From assembly GCF_900091615.1 (NCBI RefSeq), contig NZ_FMIA01000002.1, positions 5,394,001 to 5,458,000 on the forward strand: 64,000 bases of DNA, in the 5' to 3' direction. A model generated the notes under the pieces. That model made no database searches, was not told the DNA's origin, and was given only the letters and a program-made list of their open reading frames with translations. A program made the translations under genes and the position numbers. Numbering within the stretch: position 1 is the stretch's first letter; each line of letters opens with the position of its first letter. This document shows positions 35,357-43,254 of this stretch, in pieces. The stretch is from Micromonospora yangpuensis. GTDB lineage: Bacteria; Actinomycetota; Actinomycetes; Mycobacteriales; Micromonosporaceae.

Positions 35357-36265
35357 ATGGGGGGCAAGCGGCTGATCGCCGTACTGATGACGGCACTGTT
35401 CACCGCCGGTGCGGCGGCGTTGACCGGTTGCGGGGTGGTCACCGGCACACCCGCCGAGGCGCTGCCGGCGGGGCACTCGCCCGAGCGGACGTACACCGTC
35501 GGGGTACGCACCCTCACCCTCGACCCGACCTCCGACCGGCCGTTGCCGGTGACCATCTGGTACCCCCGCGGGTCGGCCGGGGTGGCCACCGGCCGGTTCC
35601 CGGTGGTCCTCTACAGCCACGGCCTGCACAGCCTGCCCGAGCTGCACGCCGAGCTGACCAGCCGGTGGGCCGCCGCCGGATTCGTGGTCGCCGCCCCCGC
35701 CTACCCGCACACCAACCGCTTCGCGACCCGGTTCAACCGCGCCGACGTACGGCACCAGCCGGCCGACGCCTGGCGGGTGATCCGGCACCTGGGCCAGCTG
35801 AACACCCGTCGCGGTGACCCGTTGGCCGGTCACCTCGACGTCACCCGGGTCGGCGCGGCCGGCCACTCGGCCGGGGGTTACACCACCGCCGGCATGTTCA
35901 CCGCCGGGCATCCGGCGCGGCTGCGCTCCGGCATCGTGATCGCCGGGGGCGCGCGTCCGGGCAGCCTGACTGGCCCGGCCCGACCGATGCTGTTCGTCCA
36001 CGGCACGGCCGACCCGATCGTCACCGAGGCCGTCGGCCGGGCCGCCCACCACCGGGTACGCGGCCCGTCAGCCTTCCTGAGCCTGCTCGGGCAGGGCCAC
36101 GGCGAGTACCTCAACCCCGGTCGTCCCGGCTTCGCCCAGGTGCTGGCGACCACCACCGACTTCCTGCGCTGGACGCTCTACGGCGACCAGTCGGCCCGCA
36201 CCCGCCTACCCACCGACGCCCGCCTCCCCGGCGTAACCACCTACGACACCCGCCCCACCTGGTAA
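35357..36265 (+). CDS. Alpha/beta-hydrolase lipoprotein (PAF-acetylhydrolase-like), copy 1
   Basis: A 302-residue exported lipoprotein hydrolase. The signal ends with the lipobox LTGC. The hydrolase core has VVLYSHGLHSLP (oxyanion region), the nucleophile elbow GHSAGG, the LFVHGTADPIV acid region and a His in GQGHGEYL. It resembles platelet-activating-factor acetylhydrolase-type or chlorophyllase-like hydrolases. A paralogue with the same architecture follows 350 bp downstream. Its TAA stop codon is the first three bases of a palindromic repeat that also ends the paralogue. Confidence 0.85.
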   Translation: MGGKRLIAVLMTALFTAGAAALTGCGVVTGTPAEALPAGHSPERTYTVGVRTLTLDPTSDRPLPVTIWYPRGSAGVATGRFPVVLYSHGLHSLPELHAELTSRWAAAGFVVAAPAYPHTNRFATRFNRADVRHQPADAWRVIRHLGQLNTRRGDPLAGHLDVTRVGAAGHSAGGYTTAGMFTAGHPARLRSGIVIAGGARPGSLTGPARPMLFVHGTADPIVTEAVGRAAHHRVRGPSAFLSLLGQGHGEYLNPGRPGFAQVLATTTDFLRWTLYGDQSARTRLPTDARLPGVTTYDTRPTW

Positions 36266-36315
36266 GGAAGGGCCCCTTCTTAACGCATACGGTCGAGAAG
36301 GGCACCCTTCTCACA
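36263..36315. repeat. Palindromic double-hairpin repeat, copy 1
   Basis: The element starts with the TAA stop of the hydrolase gene and contains two stems: AAGGAAGGGCCCCTTCTT (imperfect) and GAGAAGGG-CA-CCCTTCTC (perfect). A near-identical copy is at 37580-37632 and a diverged one at 38628-38682. It probably doubles as terminator. Confidence 0.88.
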
Positions 36316-36616
36316 GCCCGCCGGCCGGCCCGCGCACCCCGGCCGGTCGGTACACCCCCGTCGACCCACGCACCGCCGTCGATCCACGCACCCCCGTCGA
36401 CCCACGCACCCCAGTCGGCCCACGCAGCACGGTCGGCCCGCGCACCGCCGTCGACCCACGCACCGCCGTCGGCCCGCGCAGCACGGTCGGCACGCGCAGC
36501 CCGGTCGGCACGCGCAGTCGGTGGGCGCGGGTGGGCTGGCCACGATGAGTAACCGGTCCGGGGCCCGTTGTCGACGCCGCGTCGAAGTGCCGTCGGCACC
36601 AGGCACAATCGGACTC
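36266..36616. other. Gene-free stretch between the two hydrolase genes
   Basis: This 351-bp gap holds the remainder of palindromic repeat copy 1, an 18-bp minisatellite of about nine units (36360-36516), and roughly 100 bp that should contain the promoter of the second hydrolase. No convincing promoter hexamers or ribosome-binding site were seen. Minus-strand open frames here encode only repeat peptides. Confidence 0.7.
36360..36516. repeat. 18-bp minisatellite, about 8.7 units
   Basis: Units begin at 36360, 36378, 36396, 36414, 36432, 36450, 36468, 36486 and a partial one at 36504. The consensus is GTCGACCCACGCACCGCC with variant units such as GTCGGCCCGCGCAGCACG. Spacing is exact with no spacers, so it is not a CRISPR array. 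Confidence 0.9.
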
Positions 36617-37582
36617 ATGTTTCCCCGCCGTATCTGTGCCCTACTGACCGCCGCCGTGCTCACCGTCGGGGTCGCGGGCTGTTCGACCGAGGAGCCGCCA
36701 CGCTCACCGGCCGCGCCGGCCGACCCGCCGGCTGCGGCGGCCACCCCGACGCCCCGGGTCTCCGCCGTGACCGCCCCGACCCGGACCCACGCGGTCGGCG
36801 TACGCCAACTCAAGCTGAAGCGGGACGACCGGGCGCTGCCGGTGGAGCTCTGGTACCCGGCGCGGGGCCGGGCCGGCGGCGAGCCGGACCGGGACGCCGA
36901 CGCCGCGGCCGGACAGTTCCCGGTGGTGGTGTTCAGCCACGGCCTGGGCGGCGAGCCGGACGACTACCAGGAGCTGCTCAGCCGCTGGGCGGCGGCCGGT
37001 TTCGTGGTCGCCGCGCCGACCTTCCCGCAGACCAGTCGGGGTAGCGCCGGCAACGTGCTGGACGTGCTCAACCAGCCGGCCGACGTGTCGTACGTGCTGG
37101 ACGAGGTGCTGGCGTTGGACGACCGCGACGGTGACGCGCTGCGGGGCCGACTGGACACCGCCCGGGTGGCGGCGGCCGGGCACTCCGCGGGCGGGGTGAC
37201 CACCATCGGGCTCTTCACCGTCGGGCGGGACGAGCGGTTGGGCGCGGGGGTGGTCTTCGCCGGCACCGCCCTCGGGGTGGGCACCGCCTTCGCCGGGGCG
37301 GCCGCCCCGCAGTTGTTCGTGCACGGCGAGTTGGACGAGGTGGTCGAGTACGCCGCCGGCAAGGCGGTGTACGACAAGGTGCCCTGGCCGAAGGCCATGC
37401 TCAGCCTGCCCAAGGGCGACCACGGACGCGACCTGCTCTCCGACGACGACACGCTACGGGTGGTCTCGGACACCACAGTCGAGTTCCTCCGCTGGTCCCT
37501 CTACGGCGACGAGGCGGCCAAACGCCGGATGGTCACCGAAGCCGCCCGGGGCGACCTGGCCACCCTCGACAACCGCCTGTAA
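36617..37582 (+). CDS. Alpha/beta-hydrolase lipoprotein, copy 2
   Basis: A 321-residue exported lipoprotein, paralogue of the preceding hydrolase. The signal ends at the lipobox GVAGC. Shared features are HAVGVRQLKLKRDDRALPVELWYPARG, VVVFSHGLGGEPDDY, GHSAGGVTTIGLF with the nucleophile Ser, LFVHGELDEVVEYA and KGDHGRDL. The C-terminal segment FLRWSLYGDEAAK is nearly the same in both copies. The ATG at 36617 is the start; the longer open frame runs back into the repeat. As in copy 1, the TAA stop belongs to a palindromic repeat. Confidence 0.85.
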   Translation: MFPRRICALLTAAVLTVGVAGCSTEEPPRSPAAPADPPAAAATPTPRVSAVTAPTRTHAVGVRQLKLKRDDRALPVELWYPARGRAGGEPDRDADAAAGQFPVVVFSHGLGGEPDDYQELLSRWAAAGFVVAAPTFPQTSRGSAGNVLDVLNQPADVSYVLDEVLALDDRDGDALRGRLDTARVAAAGHSAGGVTTIGLFTVGRDERLGAGVVFAGTALGVGTAFAGAAAPQLFVHGELDEVVEYAAGKAVYDKVPWPKAMLSLPKGDHGRDLLSDDDTLRVVSDTTVEFLRWSLYGDEAAKRRMVTEAARGDLATLDNRL

Positions 37583-37632
37583 GGAAGGGCCCCCGCTTAA
37601 CGCATACGGTCGAGAAGGGCACCCTTCTCACA
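37580..37632. repeat. Palindromic double-hairpin repeat, copy 2
   Basis: It is near-identical to the element at 36263-36315: it again starts with the TAA stop codon of the upstream gene, keeps the spacer AACGCATACGGTC and the perfect GAGAAGGG-CA-CCCTTCTC stem. The first stem is weaker (CCCCCGCTT in place of CCCCTTCTT). Confidence 0.88.
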
Positions 37633-37647
37633 CCCGGGGCGGGACCG

Positions 37648-38601
37648 TCACGCCTGGTGGTCGATGACGATCTTGCCGAAGGCCTGACCGGTGTGCAGGT
37701 GGGCGAAGGCCTCGTCGATCCGGCTGAACGGGACGACGCTGTCGACCACCGGCTGAATCTTCCGCTCGGCGCAGAAGGCGAGCAGGTCACGTAGCTCCTC
37801 GGGGGTCCCCATCGAGGTGCCGAGGATCTCCAGCCGCATGGCGAAGACCCGGCGCAGGTTGACCTTCGGCTCGTGGCCGGCGGTGGCGCCGGAGACCACG
37901 ATGCGGGCCATCGGCGCGGCGGACTTCAGCGAGTGGTCGAAGGTGGCCGCGCCGACGGTCTCGACCACCACGTCCACCCGCTCCGGCAGCCGGGCCCCGG
38001 GTTCCACGGCGGTCGCGCCCAGCTCGGCTACGCGCTCTCGTTTGGCGGCGTCGCGGCTGGTGGCGTACACCCGTTTGCCCATCGCGACGGCGAGCGCGAC
38101 GGCGGCGGTGGCGACCCCGCCGCCCGCGCCCTGGACCAGGACCGCGTCGGCCTCGTCGGCCCGGCCCACGGTCCGCAGCATCCGCCAGGCGGTCAACCAG
38201 GCCGTGGGCAGGCACGCCGCGTCGGTGAGCGACATCCCCGCCGGCAGCGCCAGCAGATTCGACCGGGGTACGGCGACCCGCTCGGCGAAGGTACCGGGGA
38301 AGCGCTCGGAGAGGATGGAGATGCCGCGCGGGTCGCCCGGATCGGCGATCACGGGGTAGACCACGACCTCGTTGCCATCGGGGTCGATGCCGGCGGCGTC
38401 GCAGCCGAGGATCATCGGCAGCCGGTCGGCCGGCAGCCCCACCCCGCGCAGCGACCAGAGGTCGTGGTGGTTCAGCGAGCTGGCCCGGACCTCGACGGTC
38501 ACCCAGTCGTCCGCCGGGTGCACGGGCTCGGGTCGCTCGCCGACGGTGAGGGCGGCGAGCGGGTTGTCGGCGTCGGTTCCGGAGGCGAAGGCAGCACGCA
38601 T
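37648..38601 (-). CDS. MDR-superfamily zinc-binding-dehydrogenase-like oxidoreductase
   Basis: A 317-residue NAD(P)H-dependent oxidoreductase of the quinone-reductase type. The N-terminal catalytic domain begins MRAAFASGTDADNPLAAL and has SSLNHHDLWSLRGVG and ILGCDAAG; the structural four-Cys zinc loop of alcohol dehydrogenases is absent, and Cys-Asp replaces the usual His-Glu of the catalytic site. The Rossmann domain has VLVQGAGGGVATAAVALA. The C-terminus IDEAFAHLHTGQAFGKIVI is typical. Substrate unknown. Confidence 0.87.
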   Translation of the reverse strand: MRAAFASGTDADNPLAALTVGERPEPVHPADDWVTVEVRASSLNHHDLWSLRGVGLPADRLPMILGCDAAGIDPDGNEVVVYPVIADPGDPRGISILSERFPGTFAERVAVPRSNLLALPAGMSLTDAACLPTAWLTAWRMLRTVGRADEADAVLVQGAGGGVATAAVALAVAMGKRVYATSRDAAKRERVAELGATAVEPGARLPERVDVVVETVGAATFDHSLKSAAPMARIVVSGATAGHEPKVNLRRVFAMRLEILGTSMGTPEELRDLLAFCAERKIQPVVDSVVPFSRIDEAFAHLHTGQAFGKIVIDHQA

Positions 38602-38627
38602 GCCCCGGACCGTAACAAGGCAGACCG

Positions 38628-38682
38628 CGGTTAAGAAGGGGCCCCTGCTATACCGAAAGCGTTAACAGGGGGCCCTTCCTTA
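38628..38682. repeat. Palindromic repeat, diverged copy 3 (minus orientation)
   Basis: Read on the minus strand it starts TAAGGAAGGGCCCCCTGTTA five bases after the malic enzyme stop and ends AGGGGCCCCTTCTTAACC. The first half matches copies 1 and 2 but the second stem differs and the whole can fold as one long hairpin. Confidence 0.8.
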
Positions 38683-38686
38683 CACG

Positions 38687-39865
38687 TCAGGGGCGGGTTA
38701 CGCGGTCGCGGCGGGCGGCTTCGGCGACCGCTGCGGCGACCGCCGGGGCGACCCGGGGGTCCAGTGGGGACGGCACGATCGCGTCGGCGGTCAGCTCGCC
38801 GTCGACCACGGCGGCGATGGCGTCGGCGGCGGCCACCTTCATGGCGTCGGTGATCCGGGTGGCGCGGGCCTGGAGCGCGCCCTGGAAGACGCCGGGGAAG
38901 GCGAGCACGTTGTTGATCTGGTTGGGGTGGTCGCTGCGCCCGGTGGCGACCACCGCGACGTGCCGGGCGGCCACCTCGGGGTCGACCTCGGGGGTCGGGT
39001 TGGCCAGGGCGAAGACGATGCCGTCGGGGGCCATGCCGGCCACCGCCGCCTCGGGGATCCGCCCGCCGGAGACCCCGACCAGCACGTCCGCGCCCCGCAG
39101 GGCCTCGGTGATGTCGCCCTGGCGGCCCTCGGCGTTGGTGGTGGCGGCCAGCTCGGCCTTGGTCTCGGTGAGGCCGTCGCGGTGCCGGCCGATGATGCCC
39201 TGCGAGTCGCAGACCACCACCCGGTCCGGGTCGACGCCCCCGGCCACCAGCATCCGGGTGACCGCGACGCCGGCGGCGCCCGCGCCGCTGACCGCCACCC
39301 GCAGGTCGCCGAGCTTGCGGTGCAGCAGGGTCGCCGCGTTGCGCAGCGCGGCCAGCACGACGATCGCGGTGCCGTGCTGGTCGTCGTGGAAGACCGGGAT
39401 CGACAGCGCCTCGTCGAGGCGGCGTTCGATCTCGAAGCAGCGCGGCGCGCTGATGTCCTCCAGGTTGATCCCGCCGAAGGAGGGGGCCAGCGCGATGACC
39501 GTGGCGACGATCTCGTCGACGTCCCGGGTGTCCAGGCAGATCGGCACCGCGTCCACCCCGCCGAACTGTTTGAAGAGCACCGCCTTGCCCTCCATCACCG
39601 GCAGGGCGGCGCGGGGGCCGATGTCACCCATCCCGAGTACGGCGGTCCCGTCGGTCACCACGGCGACGGTGTGCGACACCCAGGTGTAGTCGTCGACGAG
39701 GGCGGGGTCGGCGGCGATCGCCGCGCAGACCCGGGCCACCCCCGGTGTGTACGCGAGGGAGAGGTCCTCCCGGCTGGTCAGGGGGACCGTCGAGGCGACG
39801 GCGAGCTTGCCGCCGACGTGCAGTCGGAAGACGGGATCAGCGGCGTCCACGGAGGACGTAGGCAT
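38687..39865 (-). CDS. NAD(P)-dependent malic enzyme, short form
   Basis: A 392-residue enzyme that oxidatively decarboxylates malate to pyruvate. Signatures are SLAYTPGVARVC, VTDGTAVLGMGDIGPRAALPVMEGKA, NLEDISAPRCFEIE and FHDDQHGTAIVVLAALRNA with the metal-binding acidic residues, then the NAD-binding fold VAVSGAGAAGVAVTRMLV. The phosphotransacetylase-like domain of long malic enzymes is missing. It links the TCA cycle to pyruvate/acetate metabolism. A palindromic repeat follows the stop and probably terminates the transcript. Confidence 0.93.
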   Translation of the reverse strand: MPTSSVDAADPVFRLHVGGKLAVASTVPLTSREDLSLAYTPGVARVCAAIAADPALVDDYTWVSHTVAVVTDGTAVLGMGDIGPRAALPVMEGKAVLFKQFGGVDAVPICLDTRDVDEIVATVIALAPSFGGINLEDISAPRCFEIERRLDEALSIPVFHDDQHGTAIVVLAALRNAATLLHRKLGDLRVAVSGAGAAGVAVTRMLVAGGVDPDRVVVCDSQGIIGRHRDGLTETKAELAATTNAEGRQGDITEALRGADVLVGVSGGRIPEAAVAGMAPDGIVFALANPTPEVDPEVAARHVAVVATGRSDHPNQINNVLAFPGVFQGALQARATRITDAMKVAAADAIAAVVDGELTADAIVPSPLDPRVAPAVAAAVAEAARRDRVTRP

Positions 39866-40005
39866 GGTGACTCCAGGATCTGTCGAGCAGATGAGGCGGC
39901 CGGCGCGGGCACGAGGTGAGGCGACGAGCGGCGGCGCGCGGTGCGGGGGTCACCCGGACACCTGCCGAGCATAGTGTCAGCGGCCCGACAAGGTTGTGAG
40001 TAGGG

Positions 40006-40356
40006 TCATAACGGGAGTCGGCCGATCCGCCCCGGCCGGGGCCAGTAGCGGACCAGCACCCGTCCCCGTACGTCCGCCACACCGTACGTGCGGGAGTCGT
40101 CGGTGCCGAGGTCGTTGTCTCCGCGTACCCACCAGCCACCGTCCTGGGGGCGGACCGCGCGCTTGATCACCAGGAGGTCCGGTCGGGCGCGGAAGACCGC
40201 GACCACGACGTCCCCGGGCCGGATGGGTCGGCCCCCGGGCCGCACCAGCACCGCGTCGCCGTGGCGCAGCGTCGGCGACATGGAGGGCCCGTGCACCCCG
40301 ACGGGCACCAGCAGCCCCCGCAGCCGGGGTGCGGAACCACCGTTCTCCACAGGCAT
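40006..40356 (-). CDS. sodX: Ni-superoxide dismutase maturation protease (S26 family)
   Basis: A 116-residue signal-peptidase-like protease. The Ser is in GPSMSPTLRHGDAVLV and the general-base Lys in VIKRAVR, followed by the WVRGDN box. It is expected to cut the SodN precursor just before its nickel-binding His. GGAGGTG nine bases upstream of the ATG at 40356 sets the start; a longer frame to 40458 would overlap the sodN promoter. It is divergent from sodN with an 85-bp shared control region. Confidence 0.9.
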   Translation of the reverse strand: MPVENGGSAPRLRGLLVPVGVHGPSMSPTLRHGDAVLVRPGGRPIRPGDVVVAVFRARPDLLVIKRAVRPQDGGWWVRGDNDLGTDDSRTYGVADVRGRVLVRYWPRPGRIGRLPL

Positions 40357-40441
40357 CGGGGTTTCACCTCCGCCCCGCTGGAGAGCATCTCCAGGAGTAA
40401 TGTCAGCTTGGATCATCGCAAACGTCCCATGGAGGAAACCG

Positions 40442-40846
40442 ATGCGACTTCCGCGCATCCTTGCACCCCGCGTAACCGCCAGCGCCCACTGCGACCTGCC
40501 GTGCGGCGTCTACGACCCGGCACAGGCCCGGATCGAGGCCGAGTCGGTCAAAATGATCTGCGAGAAGTACCAGGCGAACACCGACCCGGAGTTCCGTACC
40601 CGGGCGATCCTGATCAAGGAGCAGCGGGCGGAACTGGTCAAGCACCACCTCTGGGTGCTCTGGACCGACTACTTCAAGCCGCCGCACTTCGAGAAGTACC
40701 CGCACCTGCACCAGCTGTTCAACGAGGCCACCAAGCTGGCCGGTGCCGCCGGCGCCAAGGGCGGCACCGACCCGGCCAAGGCCGACGAGCTGCTGACCAA
40801 GATCGACGAGATCGCGAAGATCTTCTGGGAGACCAAGAAGGCCTGA
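40442..40846 (+). CDS. sodN: Nickel superoxide dismutase precursor
   Basis: A 134-residue precursor of the cytoplasmic Ni-SOD. A 15-residue leader precedes the nickel hook HCDLPCGVYDPAQARIEAES (His16 becomes the N-terminus after processing; Cys17 and Cys21 bind Ni). The rest is the four-helix bundle ending AKIFWETKKA. GGAGG lies upstream of the ATG. Neighbouring sodX encodes the protease that removes the leader. In Streptomyces such genes respond to nickel through Nur; no Nur box was identified here. Confidence 0.96.
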   Translation: MRLPRILAPRVTASAHCDLPCGVYDPAQARIEAESVKMICEKYQANTDPEFRTRAILIKEQRAELVKHHLWVLWTDYFKPPHFEKYPHLHQLFNEATKLAGAAGAKGGTDPAKADELLTKIDEIAKIFWETKKA

Positions 40847-40869
40847 GTCCTTCGCGTCGGACCGACCTC

Positions 40870-40900
40870 CGGCCGGCACGCCCGTCGGGCGTGCCGGCCG
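40870..40900 (+). terminator. Terminator after sodN
   Basis: A perfect 14-bp stem (CGGCCGGCACGCCC at 40870-40883, complement at 40887-40900) with a three-base loop, 24 bases after the sodN stop. Confidence 0.8.
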
Positions 40901-40997
40901 TCGTCTTCGGCGCCCCACACCACCGTCTCCGCACGGACGAGGGTGACCGTCGCCACGCAATACCGCGACCTACCGGGTAGAGTCCCCGACCGGGGGG

Positions 40998-41411
40998 ATG
41001 AGGGTGACTCAACTGACCGGCCAACCGACCATCGACGACGACATCGTGCACCTCACCGTGCCTGCGGACGGGGGCTACCTGGGGGTGCTCCGGACCGCGA
41101 CGGCGGGCCTCGCGGCCCGGCTGCAGTTCGCCCTGGACGAGATCGAGGACCTGCGGATCGCGGTGGACGAGGCCTGCGCCATGCTGCTCGCCATCACCAC
41201 CCGCGACGCCGAGCTGGAGTGCCGCTTCACGGTGACCGAGGACGCGTTGACCGTCGAGGTGACCGTGCCGACGGTACGCGGGGCGGCGCTGCCCTCCGAG
41301 TCGTCCTTCGCGTGGAAGGTGCTCACCGCACTGACCACCGAGGCCTCGGCACAGGCCGCCGGCGGGCGCGCGACGATCTCCCTGCTGACCCGGCGCGGCG
41401 CCGGCTACTGA
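40998..41411 (+). CDS. RsbW-like anti-sigma / ATP-binding regulatory protein
   Basis: A 137-residue HATPase_c-type protein of the anti-sigma factor (RsbW/SpoIIAB) family. The N-box equivalent is LRIAVDEACAMLLAITTRDA (Glu-Ala-Cys replaces the more common Glu-Ala-x-x-Asn), and the C-terminal strand GGRATISLLTRR is typical. It would bind a sigma factor or anti-sigma antagonist; no sigma gene is adjacent. The start is ATG 40998, with GTG 41004 as an alternative. Its 3' end overlaps the convergent downstream gene by seven bases. Confidence 0.75.
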   Translation: MRVTQLTGQPTIDDDIVHLTVPADGGYLGVLRTATAGLAARLQFALDEIEDLRIAVDEACAMLLAITTRDAELECRFTVTEDALTVEVTVPTVRGAALPSESSFAWKVLTALTTEASAQAAGGRATISLLTRRGAGY

Positions 41412-41818
41412 TCCGGCTCCCGGTCGAAGCCGAGGGCACGGTTGGTGGGAGTGCTCAGCAACAGGCCGCAGACGCCGAGACCCAGGGCGATCAGCGGTAC
41501 GCCGAGCCAGCCCAGCCCGCCCTGGACCATGTACCAGCCGACCGGCAGCAGCATCAGCTCCAGCACGATGGCCGGTGCGCGGGCGCCGGAGCGCCGACGG
41601 GCCAGCGCCGAGCCGAGCGCCCAGAGCGCGGCGGCGCCGCCGATCGCGAAGGCGGTCACCAGCAGCGCCGAGGTCAGGTCGGTGGTGGTGGCGGTGAGGT
41701 CGGCCCAGACCAGCCAGCCGGCGACCAACCCGAGCGCCACCGCCTCCGCCTGAAGCAGCCGGGACGCCCAACGGAGGGTGCCAGGCAGCGCGTCGGAGTC
41801 GATGGTCACTCGCGTCAC
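41405..41818 (-). CDS. Small membrane protein, four predicted helices
   Basis: A 137-residue protein with hydrophobic segments near 18-36, 47-66, 75-95 and 98-120 and a charged tail ending ALGFDREPDQ. No family recognised. GTG at 41818 is the likely start, with GTG 41809 as an alternative. It is divergent from the lipid kinase gene (35 bp) and converges on, and overlaps, the RsbW-like gene. Confidence 0.65.
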   Translation of the reverse strand: MTRVTIDSDALPGTLRWASRLLQAEAVALGLVAGWLVWADLTATTTDLTSALLVTAFAIGGAAALWALGSALARRRSGARAPAIVLELMLLPVGWYMVQGGLGWLGVPLIALGLGVCGLLLSTPTNRALGFDREPDQ

Positions 41819-41852
41819 GATACCCGTGGGCGGTCGCGGTACAGTGCCGCCC

Positions 41853-42803
41853 ATGCGGGCCATCCTGGTGGTCAACCCGAAGGCCACCACCACCAGCGAG
41901 CGCAGTCGGGATCTTCTGGTCCGGGCGCTGCGCAGTGAGGTCGATCTCTCGGTGCGGTACACCCGCCGCCGCGGACACGCGGCGGACCTGGCCCGGGAGG
42001 CGGCCGACGAAGGCATCGAGCTGGTCGTCACCCTCGGTGGCGACGGCACGGTCAACGAGGTGGTCAACGGGTTGATGGCGGCCCGGGCGGCGACCTCGGC
42101 CGACGGCGGACCGTCGGCGGAGCGGCTGCCGGCGTTGGCCACCGTGCCGGGCGGCTCGACAAACGTCTTCGCCCGTGCGCTCGGGCTGCCCCGGGAGTGG
42201 TCCGAGGGCGCCAGCATGATCCTGGAGGGCCTGCGGTTGGGCCGCAGCCGGACGATCGGGCTCGGCCGGGCCGACGACCGCTACTTCACCTTCTGCGCCG
42301 GCTTCGGGCTCGACGCGGCCGTGATCCACCGGGTGGAGCAGGCCCGCCGTCGGGGCCGGGTCTCCACCCCCACGTTGTACCTGCGCTCGATGCTCCAGCA
42401 GTACTTCCTCGACTCGGACCGCCGGCATCCGGCGATCGCGGTGGAGCGTCCGGGCGAGGATGCCGAGGGCGGGCTCGGCACGGTCATCGTGCAGAACACC
42501 GCGCCGTGGACGTACGTCGGGGACCGGGAGATCAACCCGAATCCGACCGCGTCGTTCGATCTGGGGCTGGATGTGCTGGCACTACGCCAGCTCCGCGTTG
42601 CCAGCACGACACGTACCGTCACGCAGTTCCTCTCCCAACACCCCGATCCACAGGGCCGACACGTTCTCCGGCTGCACGACCAGGCGGAGTTCACCCTGGT
42701 CTCGGCGCGCCCCCAGGCTTTTCAACTGGACGGGGACTACCTTGGCGAGCGGGAGAAAGTTAGATTCACATCCGTTCCGGCCGCACTGAGAGTAATCTGC
42801 TAG
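41853..42803 (+). CDS. Diacylglycerol kinase-family lipid kinase
   Basis: A 316-residue YegS/DgkB-like kinase. The ATP-binding signature is VVTLGGDGTVNEVVNGL, preceded by MRAILVVNPKATTTSERS; the second domain contains ATVPGGSTNVFARALGLP and FTFCAGFGLDAAVIH. It phosphorylates diacylglycerol, sphingosine or a similar lipid; the exact acceptor cannot be read. The ATG at 41853 starts the conserved region. Confidence 0.9.
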   Translation: MRAILVVNPKATTTSERSRDLLVRALRSEVDLSVRYTRRRGHAADLAREAADEGIELVVTLGGDGTVNEVVNGLMAARAATSADGGPSAERLPALATVPGGSTNVFARALGLPREWSEGASMILEGLRLGRSRTIGLGRADDRYFTFCAGFGLDAAVIHRVEQARRRGRVSTPTLYLRSMLQQYFLDSDRRHPAIAVERPGEDAEGGLGTVIVQNTAPWTYVGDREINPNPTASFDLGLDVLALRQLRVASTTRTVTQFLSQHPDPQGRHVLRLHDQAEFTLVSARPQAFQLDGDYLGEREKVRFTSVPAALRVIC

Positions 42804-43021
42804 GTCTCGGGTACAGCCCTTGGTCGACGCGGTGCCCGACCGCGTCGATGCTGTGGCTGTCATCCCGGGAAGGGCAGGTGTGCCGGAAATGTCAACGATG
42901 TCTCGCAGACTGTACTATATTGACCCCCGACTGTTACACGCCGAGTAATCAGAACTACCGCAAAACCGGGCAAAGACGTCGTGAGCTTGCTCACCGCCCG
43001 GAGTTTTTCCGAGCGTCACCC

Positions 43022-43052
43022 TTGACATCGCGTAAGTTCGTGAAAGTATTCA
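43022..43052 (+). promoter_or_regulatory. Candidate whiB1 promoter
   Basis: TTGACA at 43022-43027 and TATTCA at 43047-43052 are separated by 19 bases. The site is about 200 bp upstream of the whiB1 start. Confidence 0.45.
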
Positions 43053-43054
43053 CA
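43039..43054. promoter_or_regulatory. Crp/GlxR-type binding site upstream of whiB1
   Basis: CGTGAAAGTATTCACA matches the Crp consensus TGTGA-N6-TCACA at nine of ten positions. It overlaps the candidate -10 region, which would fit repression. whiB1 of M. tuberculosis is a known Crp (Rv3676) target. Confidence 0.55.
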
Positions 43055-43254
43055 AGCGAACTTGAGTCACCGGGACCGCGGCCGGGACGAGCTTGCACCT
43101 CCGAGCTCCCCGCGCAGGTCCCAGCGACCAACCGACAGGCCTGCTCACGCAATGCCACATTGACGGCCGCGAACCGTCACCGACGGCACTGCGTACGCAT
43201 AGGAAAAAGCACAAGCGTCACTGCCACCCATCCAGAATGAGGAGTGTTGCCGCC

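Larger units (their letters stand above)
42804..43254. other. Long regulatory region upstream of whiB1
   Basis: This 451-bp gap carries no credible gene; a 130-codon open frame has no ribosome-binding site or homology signal. It contains a candidate promoter TTGACA (43022-43027) with TATTCA 19 bases downstream, and a Crp-type palindrome overlapping it. AT-richer than its surroundings, as expected for a promoter region. Confidence 0.65.

Noticed and set aside
36360..36516. Possible CRISPR array
   Set aside because: Units are 18 bp, directly abutting, without unique spacers, and no cas gene is in the window.
36111..36608. Minus-strand open frames with hexapeptide repeats (RGST/RGPT and WVDGGA type) over the minisatellite
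   Set aside because: The frames exist only because the 18-bp unit has no stop in several frames; there is no ribosome-binding site and part of the longer one is antisense to the hydrolase gene.
42848..43240. 130-codon plus-strand open frame upstream of whiB1
   Set aside because: No ribosome-binding site, irregular composition, overlaps the promoter and Crp-type site, and ends in the whiB1 leader region.
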